Assembly (NCBI GenBank): GCA_018340375.1
Contig: JAFFJZ010000001.1
Location: forward strand, 67,324,001 to 67,388,000
Source: Gonatopus flavifemur
Taxonomy: Eukaryota > Arthropoda > Insecta > Hymenoptera > Dryinidae
Direction of reading: 5' to 3'
Length of the DNA: 64,000 nt
The notes beneath the pieces were generated by a model, which was given only the letters and a program-made list of their open reading frames with translations, was not told the DNA's origin and ran no database searches. Positions 10,361 to 21,218 of this stretch are shown here, piece by piece. Each line of letters opens with the position of its first letter. Within the stretch, counting starts at the first letter, position 1. Both the position numbers and the translations under genes were made by a program.

Positions 10361-11381
10361 CCCTGATGGAAGAGGAGCGTGTCATGAAGAGTAACGGAAG
10401 CGTAAGAATATTTCAGATGACTTTTCTAATACTTTTCACATGCTTCCTATCCACTCTCCAATTACGCTTCCGTGTGTAAAGTCCGGTTTCTATGAAATTG
10501 GTGTTTCTTCTCCCATACGCTTCGCACACTTCAAATACACGTTCAAACCACTCCTAATGTCCCACTTGACCCTCGGTATACGCTTAAGGGGTAGCACCTA
10601 TGTAGAACACAGTTTTTGAAGGTGATTTTTGGAATTTTTTCGCAAGAAAAATTTATATCTTATTGAAAAAATAATTTCATGGCTTTATTATACATGTTTT
10701 GGAGTGTATCAATTAATTTGTACAATGTCCTAAAATACGAAATGGCGGCTGTACAGGGCAACGAGCATCAGACGATTTTTGAAAGAGGCTTCCACGGCCC
10801 GCAACTTTATTTCGCCGCGAGTGATCTGAAACACAAAAATTAAAAATTTTATTAATATTTGAACTAAAAGCAAGGGAAGTACGTACGGGTTTTCCGAAAA
10901 TATTGTATTTTAAAGAATTGGCGTACGGTTTTGCAAAGAAAAATTTTTTCTTAAAAAAAATGCACAAAAGTGGCCGTAAAAATTTAAGTTTTTAATTATT
11001 CAACAAAATTGTACGTACTTCCCTAGAAAATAATTTTGTGAAGCGTGTATCCAAATTTCAAAGTTGTTGGATAAAAATTGACTGAAAAATCGTGCGGGCC
11101 GTAGAAACCTCTTTCAAAAATCGTCTGATGCTCGTTGCCCTGTACAACCGCCATTTCGTATTTGAGGACATTGTACACATTAATTTATACACTCCAAAAC
11201 ATGTATAATAAAACCATAAAATTATTTTTTCAATGAGATATAAATTTTTCTTGCGAAAAAATTCCAAAAATCACCTTCAAAAACTGTGTTCTACATAGGT
11301 GTTACCCCTTAAATCCACGTTCCAAATACTTTTCAACTACGTTTCTGATACTTCCTAATACACGCTTTCCTTTCACCAAGG
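10361..11381. mobile_element. CCCTGATGGAAGAGG element with nested foldback, TSD TA
   Basis: It starts CCCTGATGGAAGAGGAGCG and ends TCCTTTCACCAAGG, an imperfect inverted repeat. TA flanks it on both sides (10359-10360 and 11382-11383). Its arms share GGAAGCGTA-like words with the 7900 and 60079 elements. A TTAA-flanked foldback occupies 10588-11308. Confidence 0.6.
10588..11308. mobile_element. Kolobok-like foldback element in a TTAA site
   Basis: A 721-bp unit flanked by TTAA (10584-10587 and 11309-11312). It begins GGGGTAGCACCTATGTAG and ends with the complement. The inverted arms are about 220 bp and nearly identical. The centre is AT-rich with no transposase frame. TTAA duplication is known for Kolobok and piggyBac; the GGGGT start suggests Kolobok, which is inference. 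A similar end is present near 55089. Confidence 0.7.
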
Positions 11382-12105
11382 TACTTTTGATACCATATAT
11401 TATAGAGGAGAAGTTGCATCAAAATAAGGGGGATACTCTCATTTTGATATTAATTTTTCTTGGGTTCGGAAAAGATAATTTAGCTGCAGCAGCGGAGTGG
11501 CTTGCGCGGACAAGGACAGCTATTAAATTGGCCCCTGCAGCTGAAGTTTAGTTATGACAGCAAAAAAAATCTTCCTTCATAGCTGATTCATTGGCTGTAA
11601 CAGCTAAAATTTAGCTGTAGGAGCTGTGCGTATCCAGAAAGTGAGGGAAAAGTCCACCAAATCCAAAAAAGTTTCCTATCCGCGGTGGAACTTTGCTGCC
11701 ACTGAACTTTGGGGGGAATTTAGGTAGCATTTTCACAGTGTACAATATTTATTAGGCAATAAATGTAGATATTTTGAATTTTAATAAGAAATTCTCAAAT
11801 TTCCTCACCATATCTTGGATTTGAGAATGTTTTTGAATTTAATAATTACTTATGAAATTCCATATGAAATTTTCTATCCAATTTAGGAATTTTTCTAACA
11901 GGGTATGACTTGTGGGATCTTTGAGGGATCATCCCAAGATATCTCACATACCCTGCCGTGTGAGTACGTGCTCGAAGAAATCAAAAGAGCCCGAGAAAAA
12001 ATTCCGCCTGGGTGAAATGAATATTCATTCGAATGAATAAAATACAGAACTGAATAATTCCAAACTTATTTATTATTCTCAAATAAAGGAACTGTATCAA
12101 AATGA
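11382..12105. repeat. Partial AGCTG-type repeat and small palindrome
   Basis: From about 11470 to 11640 the words TTAGCTGCAGC and AACAGCTAAAATTTAGCTG match one arm of the palindromic element at 15064-15292. This copy is diverged and has no clear ends. A 58-bp palindrome at 11898-11955 (CAGGGTATGA ... TCACATACCCTG) is also visible. No gene is seen. Confidence 0.4.
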
Positions 12106-12444
12106 ATATTCCATGTTAAGGTATTCTTGATAAGGATAAGGAGAGTTGAGAAGATAACGATCATCGAGATTTTAGTCAAGCCCCAACGAGCATACGAGAG
12201 CCATCTAATGTGGCCATATACCGATCCCAAATTGAGAGGAAATATTGTCGACAGTCTCATACAACCAAGGACTCTTTTATGGGACGCCCAGATACAAAAT
12301 TGTACTGGTGAATTATTTCTGAAATCAAATATTGCTGAATTGACGATTGAAGGACGGGACTTCAGAACTACGGGCTTGGCAGCGTCAATATTATCTCCCG
12401 CTCTCTTCATCGTAGTTTATAAGTTGAGTATGAGGACTGTTTAA
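12106..12444 (+). CDS. Unidentified open frame with coding-like composition
   Basis: The plus frame is open from 12106 to the TAA at 12442-12444, about 112 codons. It has mixed, non-repetitive composition and a plausible soluble protein character. The minus strand is also open across 12066-12410 (114 codons, with Met), so the coding strand is uncertain. I recognise no domain, and no clear ATG or splice acceptor sets the plus-strand start. It may be an old gene fragment or chance. The local sequence is not palindromic, unlike most long frames in this window. Confidence 0.2.
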   Translation: MFHVKVFLIRIRRVEKITIIEILVKPQRAYESHLMWPYTDPKLRGNIVDSLIQPRTLLWDAQIQNCTGELFLKSNIAELTIEGRDFRTTGLAASILSPALFIVVYKLSMRTV

Positions 12445-12939
12445 AATATACTATCGACAATCGATGCCATCAATAGTTGAAATTCTCAACTATTTGTTGT
12501 ATTATTTGAGAACTCATTGTAATGGACACCCTTTGTTATAGTCATCGTAAATTCTAGATACATATGTAAAAGATCATAGTGAACCTATCAAGTTTTTATT
12601 TATTGAAATTATAGACATTTAATATTATATTGTGAAGATTATTACAAATATTAAGACGACTCAATGTTTATTGGATGGAAAGTAAATAAATATTTATTCA
12701 ATTTTTCTTTCCAGTGTAGCCTTGGAATACTCGAAACAATATTGCTCCCAATTCATGTGTACACACCACCCCGGGTAAAAATGAAGATCACCCCATCCAG
12801 GCCCAAGTTGGGCCGATCTGGACTTTGAATGGCCTAATTTTCAATTGAAGAAATCAGAAGAAAAACAGTGGCAGAAAGAGAAAACTCAGTCCTTCATCTA
12901 AAATTTAACAAACGACAGTTTAATTTCATATCTACATAC
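12445..12939. other. No gene; short element-like fragment at 12769-12840
   Basis: Unique AT-rich DNA. From 12769 the words CCGGGTAAAAATGAAGATC and CCCAAGTTGGGCC resemble the ends and interiors of the CCC/GGG elements, but no matching right end is found. Confidence 0.3.
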
Positions 12940-13753
12940 AGAGTGTCCCAGAATTCATCATTCGCATTTCTGTGGCATATTCTACAGCCAAAAAACTTGC
13001 TTTTTGAGATGCAAGCATTTTTAGATTTTTTCTCCAAATCCAAATCATTCAGAAGTACTATGGGCTGAACTGAGAGAAAGGTACCTCGTTGGGACAACTA
13101 AATGTTAATTACCGTAGCTAAATCTTTATTTACGCTAGCTAGACTCTAGTTTAAAATATGAACAAACTGGTTTATTCAATCAGAATGAAAAATATAGTTG
13201 TGACAAATAAAATTTAGCTGGCATAACTAAATTTTTATTCACAGTTACTAAATTTACTAACAGTCGAATATTTGAATAGACCCTTTCCCTCAGTGTACTT
13301 ACTTGAGTTTGACACTATTCGCTGAGTTGAAAGACGGTGGATCTCTGGAAAAACAATTGAACTATTCTATCGTTGTTCGTTTTGGACCTATAATGATTTG
13401 AAGTTGCTGAACTCTGATTAGCTGGAGGCAGTGATGCCAGAAATTTTGAGATCTAATGGTCTACAACCAATTCAACATTCTTGTTATAGTAAGATCAACC
13501 AATAATCTCCGGTCCTCAGTTTCTGGCAACACAGCCTGGAGATCCAAAAATTTCAAATCACTTCAGCTCTGGGAGAAACGATGATAGAATAGTTTAATTT
13601 TTTTCAGAGTCCAGCCGTTTTTCAACTCAGCCCATAGCATCTGGTTCAATTGTGGAGAACGCAATACTCTAAAGTTATTTGCATTTTTAGAAAAATATAA
13701 AAATATGTTCATATCTCAAAAAGAAGTGCGAATGATGAATTCTGGAACACCCT
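12940..13753. repeat. Large palindromic element with AG(G/A)GTGT(T/C)CC ends
   Basis: The left end AGAGTGTCCCAGAATTCATC and right end GATGAATTCTGGAACACCCT are inverted. The arms continue inward: GCTATGGGCTGAGTTG near 13620-13645 (reverse strand) matches 13058-13066 plus 13310-13325. A shorter element at 13069-13295 has split the left arm. A partial related copy lies at 25265-25400. There is no coding frame of note. Confidence 0.6.
13069..13295. mobile_element. CACTGAGAGAAAGGTACC element inserted in a palindrome
   Basis: About 227 bp. It starts ACTGAGAGAAAGGTACCT (first C apparently lost) and ends CCCTTTCCCTCAGTG, followed by TA. Relatives are at 36913-37112 (inverted) and 56833-57587. The interior carries repeated TAGCTAAAT words. 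Confidence 0.6.
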
Positions 13754-15007
13754 ATATGAATGTTGAATTTCATCAATGGAATCCTAGCAGGTTGTCAATG
13801 GAAAACTATCAATATTACCGAATTGACAAGTTCCATGCAATTATCTCGCCATCTTTTATAATTAATTCCAATTATGACACCTGGATACATTCAAAATCCA
13901 CACTTCACGACAACACCATCAACTCCTTCCCCACTTCTATCATTTCTTCTTCGTCCGTGTGAGCAGCGCTAGATTTCCAAAGGTCACATTATGTCACGAT
14001 CGCACCAGATTGACAAATCCCATGAAATTTTATGAACTAAGGCACAAAACCTAGAATGTGTATACATCGATCCGCACCGATTACGTCGCTCTTATGATCG
14101 CGCGAGTCCGTACGTAAGTATGTATGCATGTATGTATGCATTTCACATTGCTACTTTCGTAAATAAACGTTTAAAATGAGTGCTGGGTGGTGAATGTGTG
14201 TGTGAATAATGCGGTACGTACCGCACACATACACGTAAACATTTTACCGATATTTTCCCGGTAGCATGGCGAACTGTGAATCGTGACTGATTACTATCGT
14301 GGAGAACCCGTAATCGTTTCTGGTTTAGAAGGTACATACACGCTGAGTAACAATGACGTAACACAAGTATAATAAGACGTCATGGTAAAAACAAAACACC
14401 GATACCCGACTCCAGGCTCGTGGATCGGAGAACGTGACCGATGAATTGTACCTCCATAATGATCCTGGTTTTCCTTTTGTCTCTTTTTTTTCGTTTTCAT
14501 GACCCAGGTTAATCATATCATCCCTTTGTTGTGCTCTGTCGCGTGACAAGTTACGAGAAACAGGCCAAAGCAATTTTCACGTCTTTGTTGTTGGAAAACA
14601 ATTGAATTATTTGTATGATGTATTATCTCATTTTATTCCATTTGTTTTATCGATCGCCAATCCTTACATGTTATTCGAAGGGAGACATATGTTGACATGT
14701 TTCATAATTGAATAATCGCTCTGAATACCAACGTGTCCGCGTATATCTACATTGAGAAGAGGGTTCATTTGTATTTAATAAATTCTGTTTTGGATACGGT
14801 GGAATAAATACTTATTGATCATGAATATGGCTTGTTAACCCCTCAGATAAGATGTATCAACAATTCAAAGATATTGTATGACATTTCTTGCATGTTGATA
14901 AGGCTGATTTCAGAGTAACGAGCTATGTTGATGGGTAATAAATATACATTAAATAAGATATCCAAATACGAATTCATTGAATAAAAATGAACTCCCCTCT
15001 CAGGGTA
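13754..15007. other. Unique DNA; no gene, with a GCGGTACGTACCGC palindrome
   Basis: This 1.2-kb stretch is free of recognisable elements. From 14040 to 14560 it is richer in CpG and includes the perfect 14-bp palindrome at 14211-14224 and TGACGTAA and GACGTCAT words (14352 and 14376), which resemble CREB-type sites. It could be an enhancer or promoter. The open frames on the minus strand (14143-14573) have no recognisable domain. Confidence 0.3.
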
Positions 15008-15438
15008 CACTGTGAAAAAAGCGGTGTCGAAACGGGGTCAGATTTAACACAGAATTAACAACACGCACGGAAAAAATAATTTAGCTGTAGCAGCTGAGTA
15101 GCTAGTACGGACACGGACAGCCATTAAATTAGCTCCTGCAGCTAAATTTTAGCTGTTACAGCAAAAAAATTTGCATTTGTAGTTAATTTATTTGCGGTAA
15201 CAGCTAAAATTTAGCTGCAGGAGCTAATTTAATGGCTGTCCGTGTCCGTGATAGCTACTCAGCTGCTGCAGCTAAATTATTTTTTCCGTGCGAGGATTCT
15301 ATAGGAGTCTACTCCAAAATTGGTGTCAAAATAACATCAAACGGTATTAGAATGACACTTTATGCTGTGAAAATGACACCGTGTGGTGTTGAAAAAACAC
15401 TATTAAATGTAAATTTTTGCCGCCAATTTTTTACAGTA
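15008..15438. mobile_element. CACTGTGAAAAA element, TA duplication, interrupted
   Basis: The left end CACTGTGAAAAAAGCGG and right end CCGCCAATTTTTTACAGT(A) are inverted repeats, flanked by TA (15006-15007 and 15439-15440). A separate 229-bp palindromic element lies inside at 15064-15292. The interior repeats AATGACAC-type words. Confidence 0.6.
15064..15292. mobile_element. Palindromic CGCACGGAAAAAATAATTTAGCTG element
   Basis: The two arms, each about 100 bp, are nearly perfect complements, from CGCACGGAAAAAATAATT to AATTATTTTTTCCGTGCG. They enclose an AT-rich centre near 15170-15190. The arms carry GCTGTAGCAGCTGAG and GACAGCCATTAAATTAGCTC words. Part of the palindrome gives the 73-codon frame at 15232-15453, which is not a gene. 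Confidence 0.75.
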
Positions 15439-15490
15439 TATATTGTGATTTAATTATGATTCGTATCGATATGGAATTGAGTCGTGAATT

Positions 15491-15983
15491 CACGAAGGAA
15501 ACATGAAGCTCTGACGAACGTTCAAAATAGACCAACATAGATCAGACTGAAGCTCCGTTAGAGCTCAAGTTTAGGTTCATGAACATTCAACGAAGGTCTG
15601 ATGAACGTTACGATGTCCGCTTGAGAATAATTTCAAGGGAGGCTAACAGAACGTTCATTGAAGGTTTATCCAAGACTAACTGGAGTTTCAATTTTTTAAT
15701 ATAAGTTTTCTTCAGTTATGTTTTTGTCACGAAAAAATGAACGATGAAGGAAATTATGATTAAAATTGAAATTCCCTCTGAAACATTCTCAATTGGAACT
15801 TGAATTGATCTCCAGAGAACCTTTGATAAACGTTTTATAAACCTTCTTTAAAACCATTTTCAAGCGGACATTCAAATGTTCATCTAAACTTCGTGTGAGG
15901 TCTAAGAACCTAAAACTTGGATCCAATGGAGCTTCAGGCTGATCTATTCTTAACGTTTATCGGAGCTTCAAGTTCTCTTCGAA
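15491..15983. mobile_element. Old copy of the GAACATGAAGCTTC palindromic family
   Basis: About 490 bp, homologous along its length to the three elements at 61469-63144. Shared segments are GAAACATGAAGCTCTGACG at the left, GAGCTCAAGTTTAG in the arm, and GGAGCTTCAAGTTCTCTTC at the right. The terminal CCC and GGG have decayed and no duplication remains, so it appears older. Confidence 0.6.
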
Positions 15984-16599
15984 GAAAACCGCCCAAAAAC
16001 AACGGAAGTCAAAATCGCAACATACTTGTTAAAAAAAAGTGTCAACTTTTTGTTCTTCTTGAAGCCACAGGTTGTTATTTGATTTTTTGAATTCTTAAAA
16101 ATTGTATAATACCCTGAGAAAAATTCATGAGGCAGTTCACAAAGAACATTATAGATGGAAATTTGAACAGCTTCAACGGGACAATTTTCTTTAATACTTG
16201 AAAGAATTAAGAATTTTAAGAATATTCACATTCGAATTCATGTTCGAGATAATTCAAAACATAATTGGAATAAGATTTTTAAAATAGGTTCGATTTATTC
16301 GCTCAGAGAACAAGTTGGTTGACAAAACAAAATCCTATTGATGAATGCGAGCCGGCTGAATATATTATTGACATGTCAAAATGATATCTATAACAAGCAA
16401 AACAAAATCATTCAATCTTAAGAAATATAATCGGGATTTTCCTAATCGCACCAACCATCAGAAAATTCCCGTCATGGAATAGAAAATCAATTTCCAGACA
16501 TGTATATGAAATTTTCCATAAATTCGACTAAAAATTCGTAACTATAGGATTCATACTATCATTTTCTAGTGAAATGTGTTAATTACTTCCGAATACGAT
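15984..16599. other. No recognisable feature
   Basis: AT-rich DNA without a supported reading frame or element end. Confidence 0.3.
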
Positions 16600-17370
16600 C
16601 CCAGGTAGCACACGCACGTCCTGAGAATGTTCTGAGAATATACGTTGAGGATATTCGAATATTCTATGGAGATTCTTATTACGTGCGCATATATTCTACG
16701 CACATTCTCAGAATGTTTGAATGGGACTGTTTCAAATATTCTCAGAATATGATGCCACGGATATTGTGGGAATATTCGAAAAAAATGCTGTTAAAATAAG
16801 AATTCCCGTCAATATAAACTTCTACATGTCACCGAAAACCACTTCACAATCAATTTTTTTTAACATCAGACATCTATAATCTCGAATGGTTAGCGATATT
16901 ATGAATTCACATAGATGGATGAGATACTTATGATCGCAACAGGCAATCATGATATATACGGTATTTCTCAATATTTCATTACACTTTTGAGGATTATTTT
17001 TCACACATGGCGCTCTCAGAGAACATTTGCGATATTAAAATGCACCTTTCATAGATTTACTATTCCCAAACCACAAATTAAAATAATATATTGTCCAAGG
17101 ATCTGTAGCCTGTCAACAACATCATCCGCCATTACTGAATTCATGTCATCACGATATTTGCGCATGCGCTGTTCATCAAACTCCCTACAAACTTTGTATA
17201 CATATTGTACGAACGTTCCTAGAATATTCGAAACAGTCTCATTTGAATGTTTTAAGAATCTTCTGAGAATATTTACGAATCTTCTACGCTCTTTGTGAGA
17301 ATATTCGATCAAGTACATTCCACGGATGTCGTGAGAATATTCTCAGAATATTCTGTGTTAATTACATGGG
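16600..17370. mobile_element. CCC/GGG element rich in GAATATTC, TSD AT
   Basis: A 771-bp unit from CCCAGGTAGCACACGC to TGTGTTAATTACATGGG. AT is repeated at 16598-16599 and 17371-17372. Arms at both sides are built of GAGAATATTC-like words, giving a long imperfect palindrome. The 127-codon plus frame (16915-17298) and 89-codon minus frame overlap each other and look incidental. Confidence 0.55.
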
Positions 17371-17595
17371 ATGTAAGAAGAATAGGTGGGTTATCTTCCC
17401 TGTTGGTGCGAGAGATTTTTGATGCAGATTTTGTCATAGTTCCAATTTTTGCCACCGGTTGGCAAAAATATCGTTAAAGCCAGATAAATTTCAATTTTTT
17501 TTATCCAAATTAAGTTCAAATGAAAAATAACTTCCTTTTGTTGATGTTATGTCTTATAACACGATTGGAATTTTTTCCTTCATCACTTTGGACTA

Positions 17596-18021
17596 CCCAT
17601 ACAGCACCGGGAGGTTTTCTGGACGTTCCGAAAACGTGCTTGGTTACACAGAGAACGTGCAAATAACGTCTCATGATGTTCTAAAAACGTCGCATGTATG
17701 TCGCAGGGACATGCAAATGTCCCGTTTAGTTCTATTCATGTCTTCTTGCAATGTTCTTGAGACGTATTCAAGGAAAGGTTTTCACAACGTTCCGCGGCGT
17801 TGCACATATGTTTTTAAAAGGTTAGTTTTCATGGAAGCACGTTTAGAAAACGCGGAAAGAACGTCCCGTAGTATATGAAAAGAACGTGCTTGGTACGTAT
17901 TCATGTGCATCAAAAGCGAAGGTACTCTAAACATTTGGAAAATATGTGCCTTGGGCACCAACACACGCGGGACCAAGATTATGTTTATAGAACATCCAGA
18001 GAACTTTCTGTGCTGTCTGGG
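17596..18021. mobile_element. CCCATACAGCAC element, TSD TA
   Basis: A 426-bp unit starting CCCATACAGCACCGGGAGG and ending CTTTCTGTGCTGTCTGGG. TA flanks both ends (17594-17595 and 18022-18023). The interior (ACGTC/GAACGT words) is homologous to the 8379-8912 element in inverted orientation. Confidence 0.7.
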
Positions 18022-18061
18022 TAGTATTTTCAACATCCAAGTCGAATTTGTCGCTTTTCTT

Positions 18062-18299
18062 CCCTGGCGAAAAAACGGCGTGCACATAAAGTTCAAACAG
18101 CGTACCAATAACGTGATTCTGGCCAATATACGTTCAATGCACGCTTACTTCAATATAAGCGTGAGTACAGCGTGCATGAACGCTTTTCTTCACGCTCGAT
18201 CCACGCTCAACTGCGCCAATTGACTCTCAATACACTCTCATGTGACGGTAATAACACTCCTATGCGACGCTCCAAATGCACGCTTTATTTTCACCAGGG
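18062..18299. mobile_element. CCCTGGCGAAAA element, TSD TT
   Basis: A 238-bp unit from CCCTGGCGAAAAAACGG to GCTTTATTTTCACCAGGG. TT is duplicated at 18060-18061 and 18300-18301. It is almost identical, in inverted orientation, to 51201-51437. The interior is full of GCGTG/CACGC words. Confidence 0.8.
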
Positions 18300-19165
18300 T
18301 TTAGCCCGAACTACTCGAATTTCGTAGTGGCAAAATCAAAAACTATATCCGGAAAATTTCACAACACATACAAAAGATAACTCACTTATCCCAAGTAGCA
18401 CAAGAACTTCTCAAATATGTTATGGTGACTCTATGCATGTGAAAGGGATGTGCGAATCAGACTATTTTGGATAAATTCGTTAAGATATTCTATGGAGGTG
18501 CATAGCACATAATTATTCGAAACAGTCTCATTTGGAGGTTCTACGCATGTTCGTAGGATTTTCCAAACACGCTCTTAGCACTTTCTAACCTAAATTTTTT
18601 ACAGCGTATCATTGCATCATATGGCTGTCGCATAGCCATATTCTCTTTAGCTGTCCCTGGCAGAAATTTGTCTGGGCCTCCCACTTGCCATTCATGTGGG
18701 GGCAACTAGATAACACATTTCAGCCAATTTGACTTCAGTCCTCAAACTTTCAGTTGGTTTATGTAGGTTTTTCGTGCTTGAATTGACTGTAAAGTAACAT
18801 TGATAGTCCATGAGCACGGTCAGAGGAACAAAAAGAAGCCCAAACGTTTCAATTTGTCGCTCGGGATTATTGTATGGAGATAAATTCAAAAGCAACGTAC
18901 TCGACTCGGGATTACATTTCAAAATACATTTTCATCTCATTTATAGGTGTGATTTGACTGAAAAAACATGATTCCAGATTACTCCCTGATAATTTAAACT
19001 ACATAGCAGCAATTTCCTGGTCAAAAATTTAAGGACTGAATCAATACAACTGGTTGTGCTGAAAGAGTTCAAATGTAATTTGAACAGTCACAGTGCAACG
19101 TTTTGACCTGACTCGGTTAAAAAATTGAATTGTAAAAGTTCGAAACCACATCGACCTCTTATAGT
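18300..19165. other. No gene; left-end fragment of a CCCAAGTAGCAC element
   Basis: At 18390 a CCCAAGTAGCACAAG end preceded by AT resembles the CCC/GGG family, but I find no matching right end. The rest is unique. The 76-codon minus frame at 18692-18922 has no recognisable features. Confidence 0.3.
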
Positions 19166-19328
19166 CACACAACGCGGGCCATTGAATCCAATAGTTTGGC
19201 GTGAGAGAGTGCGGACTATAGTCCGAGATTTCGTACTCTGAGAGTCCGATCGCTTGAGCTCTCGCAGTTCGACACAGAGCCGCCCTCTCTCACGCCAAAC
19301 TATTGGATTTAATGGCGTGGATCGTGTG
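19166..19328. repeat. 163-bp foldback palindrome
   Basis: The arms CACACAACGCGGGCCATTGA and its near complement at 19309-19328 flank the strongly paired CCAATAGTTTGGCGTGAGAG core, whose complement is at 19288-19307. The loop region contains TCTGAGAGTCCGATCG. Flanks show no clear duplication. Confidence 0.6.
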
Positions 19329-19577
19329 AATATACGTGTTCAATGTTGTTTTGAACTCTGAAGATTCGAATTTTGAACTTGCCTAACCGAAAATAATTGA
19401 ACTATTAAAGTTATATAAATTTCAAACTCTCACAGTCCTGAAATTTTTTCCGTGTAGATGGGAACAGGCTAGAGATCAACTTAAGTCCTGGGAAAACTAG
19501 CTGGGGCCCATAAAATTCCCGAACATGATTTCTACCAGGGATTCTATTGGTATAATAATTTTCATGTGTTAACATTA

Positions 19578-20041
19578 CACTCAGAGAAAAAAAGTTGCCG
19601 AAACAGCAAACCTCGGAAATTTGCTTTGCTGAATTAGCAGAAAATTTGCTTTTACGCACAGTAGAAAATTTTGGGTATTTTTAACATACGTGCATGTTCG
19701 ATAGACGGCTCACTCAAAATTTGTGTCAAATATTGAGAAATTAACACAAAACTGTTGAATTTAAATCAAAAACCTGTCGATCTGACACTCATCTGTGTTG
19801 ATTTTCAACACGAATCAAATTTTGAGTGGACCGTTTCTAACACAAAATTTTTCACTGTGCGGCAAGAATCTTGCTCTTTTGACAAGCGCTTGCCATCCAG
19901 CAATTCGGAATTGTAGATATACAGCGGCTAGAAAATTTTGCTGAATTAGCAAATATTTTTGGTGTAACAGCAACCGTTTTGCTAATTTAGCAAAGCAGAT
20001 TTTTCGGAATCGCTTTTTCAGCAAGAATTTTTCTCTGCGTG
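19578..20041. mobile_element. CAC(T/G)CAGAGAAAAA element with GCAGCAAA-type arms, interrupted
   Basis: The left end CACTCAGAGAAAAAAAGTTGC and the right end complementary to CACGCAGAGAAAAATTCTTGC are inverted. The arms carry TTTGCTGAATTAGCAAA words. A second element occupies 19657-19859. The same arm type recurs at 22000-22630, 22763-23033, 27868-28065, 55140-55350, 56530-56820 and 63170-63320. Confidence 0.55.
19657..19859. mobile_element. CACAGTRRAAAATTTTG element, TSD CG
   Basis: 203 bp, from CACAGTAGAAAATTTTGGG to CAAAATTTTTCACTGTG. CG flanks both ends (19655-19656 and 19860-19861). Internal arms contain CTCAAAATTTGTGTCAA and its near complement. It interrupts the 19578-20041 element. Confidence 0.6.
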
Positions 20042-21218
20042 TCTCAAATCAACTGGAATTGTTCAATCAAATCCTCATTTGCATCGACAAATTTCTCCAA
20101 ACATAGAATTCATTCGAAAGTGAAATTCGACGATACTCTAATTGCGAATAATTCATTGATTTGCAAAAAGAAATCATAATTCAGATTATGAATACATCGA
20201 GTACGCGTACTTTTGATTTCCACAAAAAACGAAAAGGAATGAATTTCACTTGAACTTGAAATATTCAAGAATATTTGCTCTTATCGTACTCATCAACTCA
20301 TTTTGACACCTTTTAAATATTCAAATAGGAGAAACCAGATACGTAAATGTACAACCAACGAGTTGATTGCGTTTTCCTACCGAATTCAGAGGAATCGATT
20401 TGAAAACGTTTGAAATGTACAAAAAAATATATTCTATACTGAGAATGTTTTATCTTAAATCGAATTAAGATTCGAGAGAGAAAGAAAAGGTAATGAGAGG
20501 AAATAAAGAGGAAGGTATGTCTCGAACGAGTTTGTTGTTTGACCTAGAATAGTTTGAAGCACGTGGAAGGAAAGGGAAATGAATATGAAGAATCTCTTGA
20601 ACTATTACTTTCATTATTCACATTAGTTTTATCTTTCGAACGGAACGAAATGTAACGATCGTGCATATACGAAGGGAAAAAAATTTGACTGAAAGTTTCA
20701 AAGGAAGAGTACACAGGCGTTTCCTCGTGGTCAAACGATTTAATTAGTTCATTGTACCGATTTAACGTTGGATTAAAAAGTTTACAGAGTTCCGTATATC
20801 ATTACGATTTCATAAAATTCAATAACGGTTCGAAAATAAAGAATATGCTGAACAATTATTATTCTTAATGATAGTTTCTTCCGAATGAATGTTTCGTCCT
20901 GGCTATTATCCATATACGACATACGTGGCCACCGAAGTACTATACTTGCAAGATGAAAGCACGTGAATGGCAGATTCCCTGACATTCTCATATATTCCTG
21001 CCACGTCCCTGCTACATGGAAATATTCGTGAATATGCCAGGCAGGTGGAGACCACATTCCTCTGCCATACGTGTTGTACGGATAACTTGTATAAAATGTG
21101 TCACACAAATTTGATTAAATGGTTAATACATGGCAGAACGAGTGTTCCTGATTTATCAAAATGATATGGCAGTTTGCCACAAGGAATTGTTTTATTACAC
21201 GAGGAAAATTGGATCTCA
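20042..21218. other. No recognisable gene; unique DNA
   Basis: About 1.2 kb without element ends. A 108-codon minus frame at 20782-21108 has some aromatic-rich sequence but no domain I can name, and no splice or start context supports it. Confidence 0.3.

Noticed and set aside
16915..17298. 127-codon plus frame
   Set aside because: It lies inside the 16600-17370 element, overlaps a minus frame in the palindromic arm, and ends in GAATATTC-type repeat sequence.
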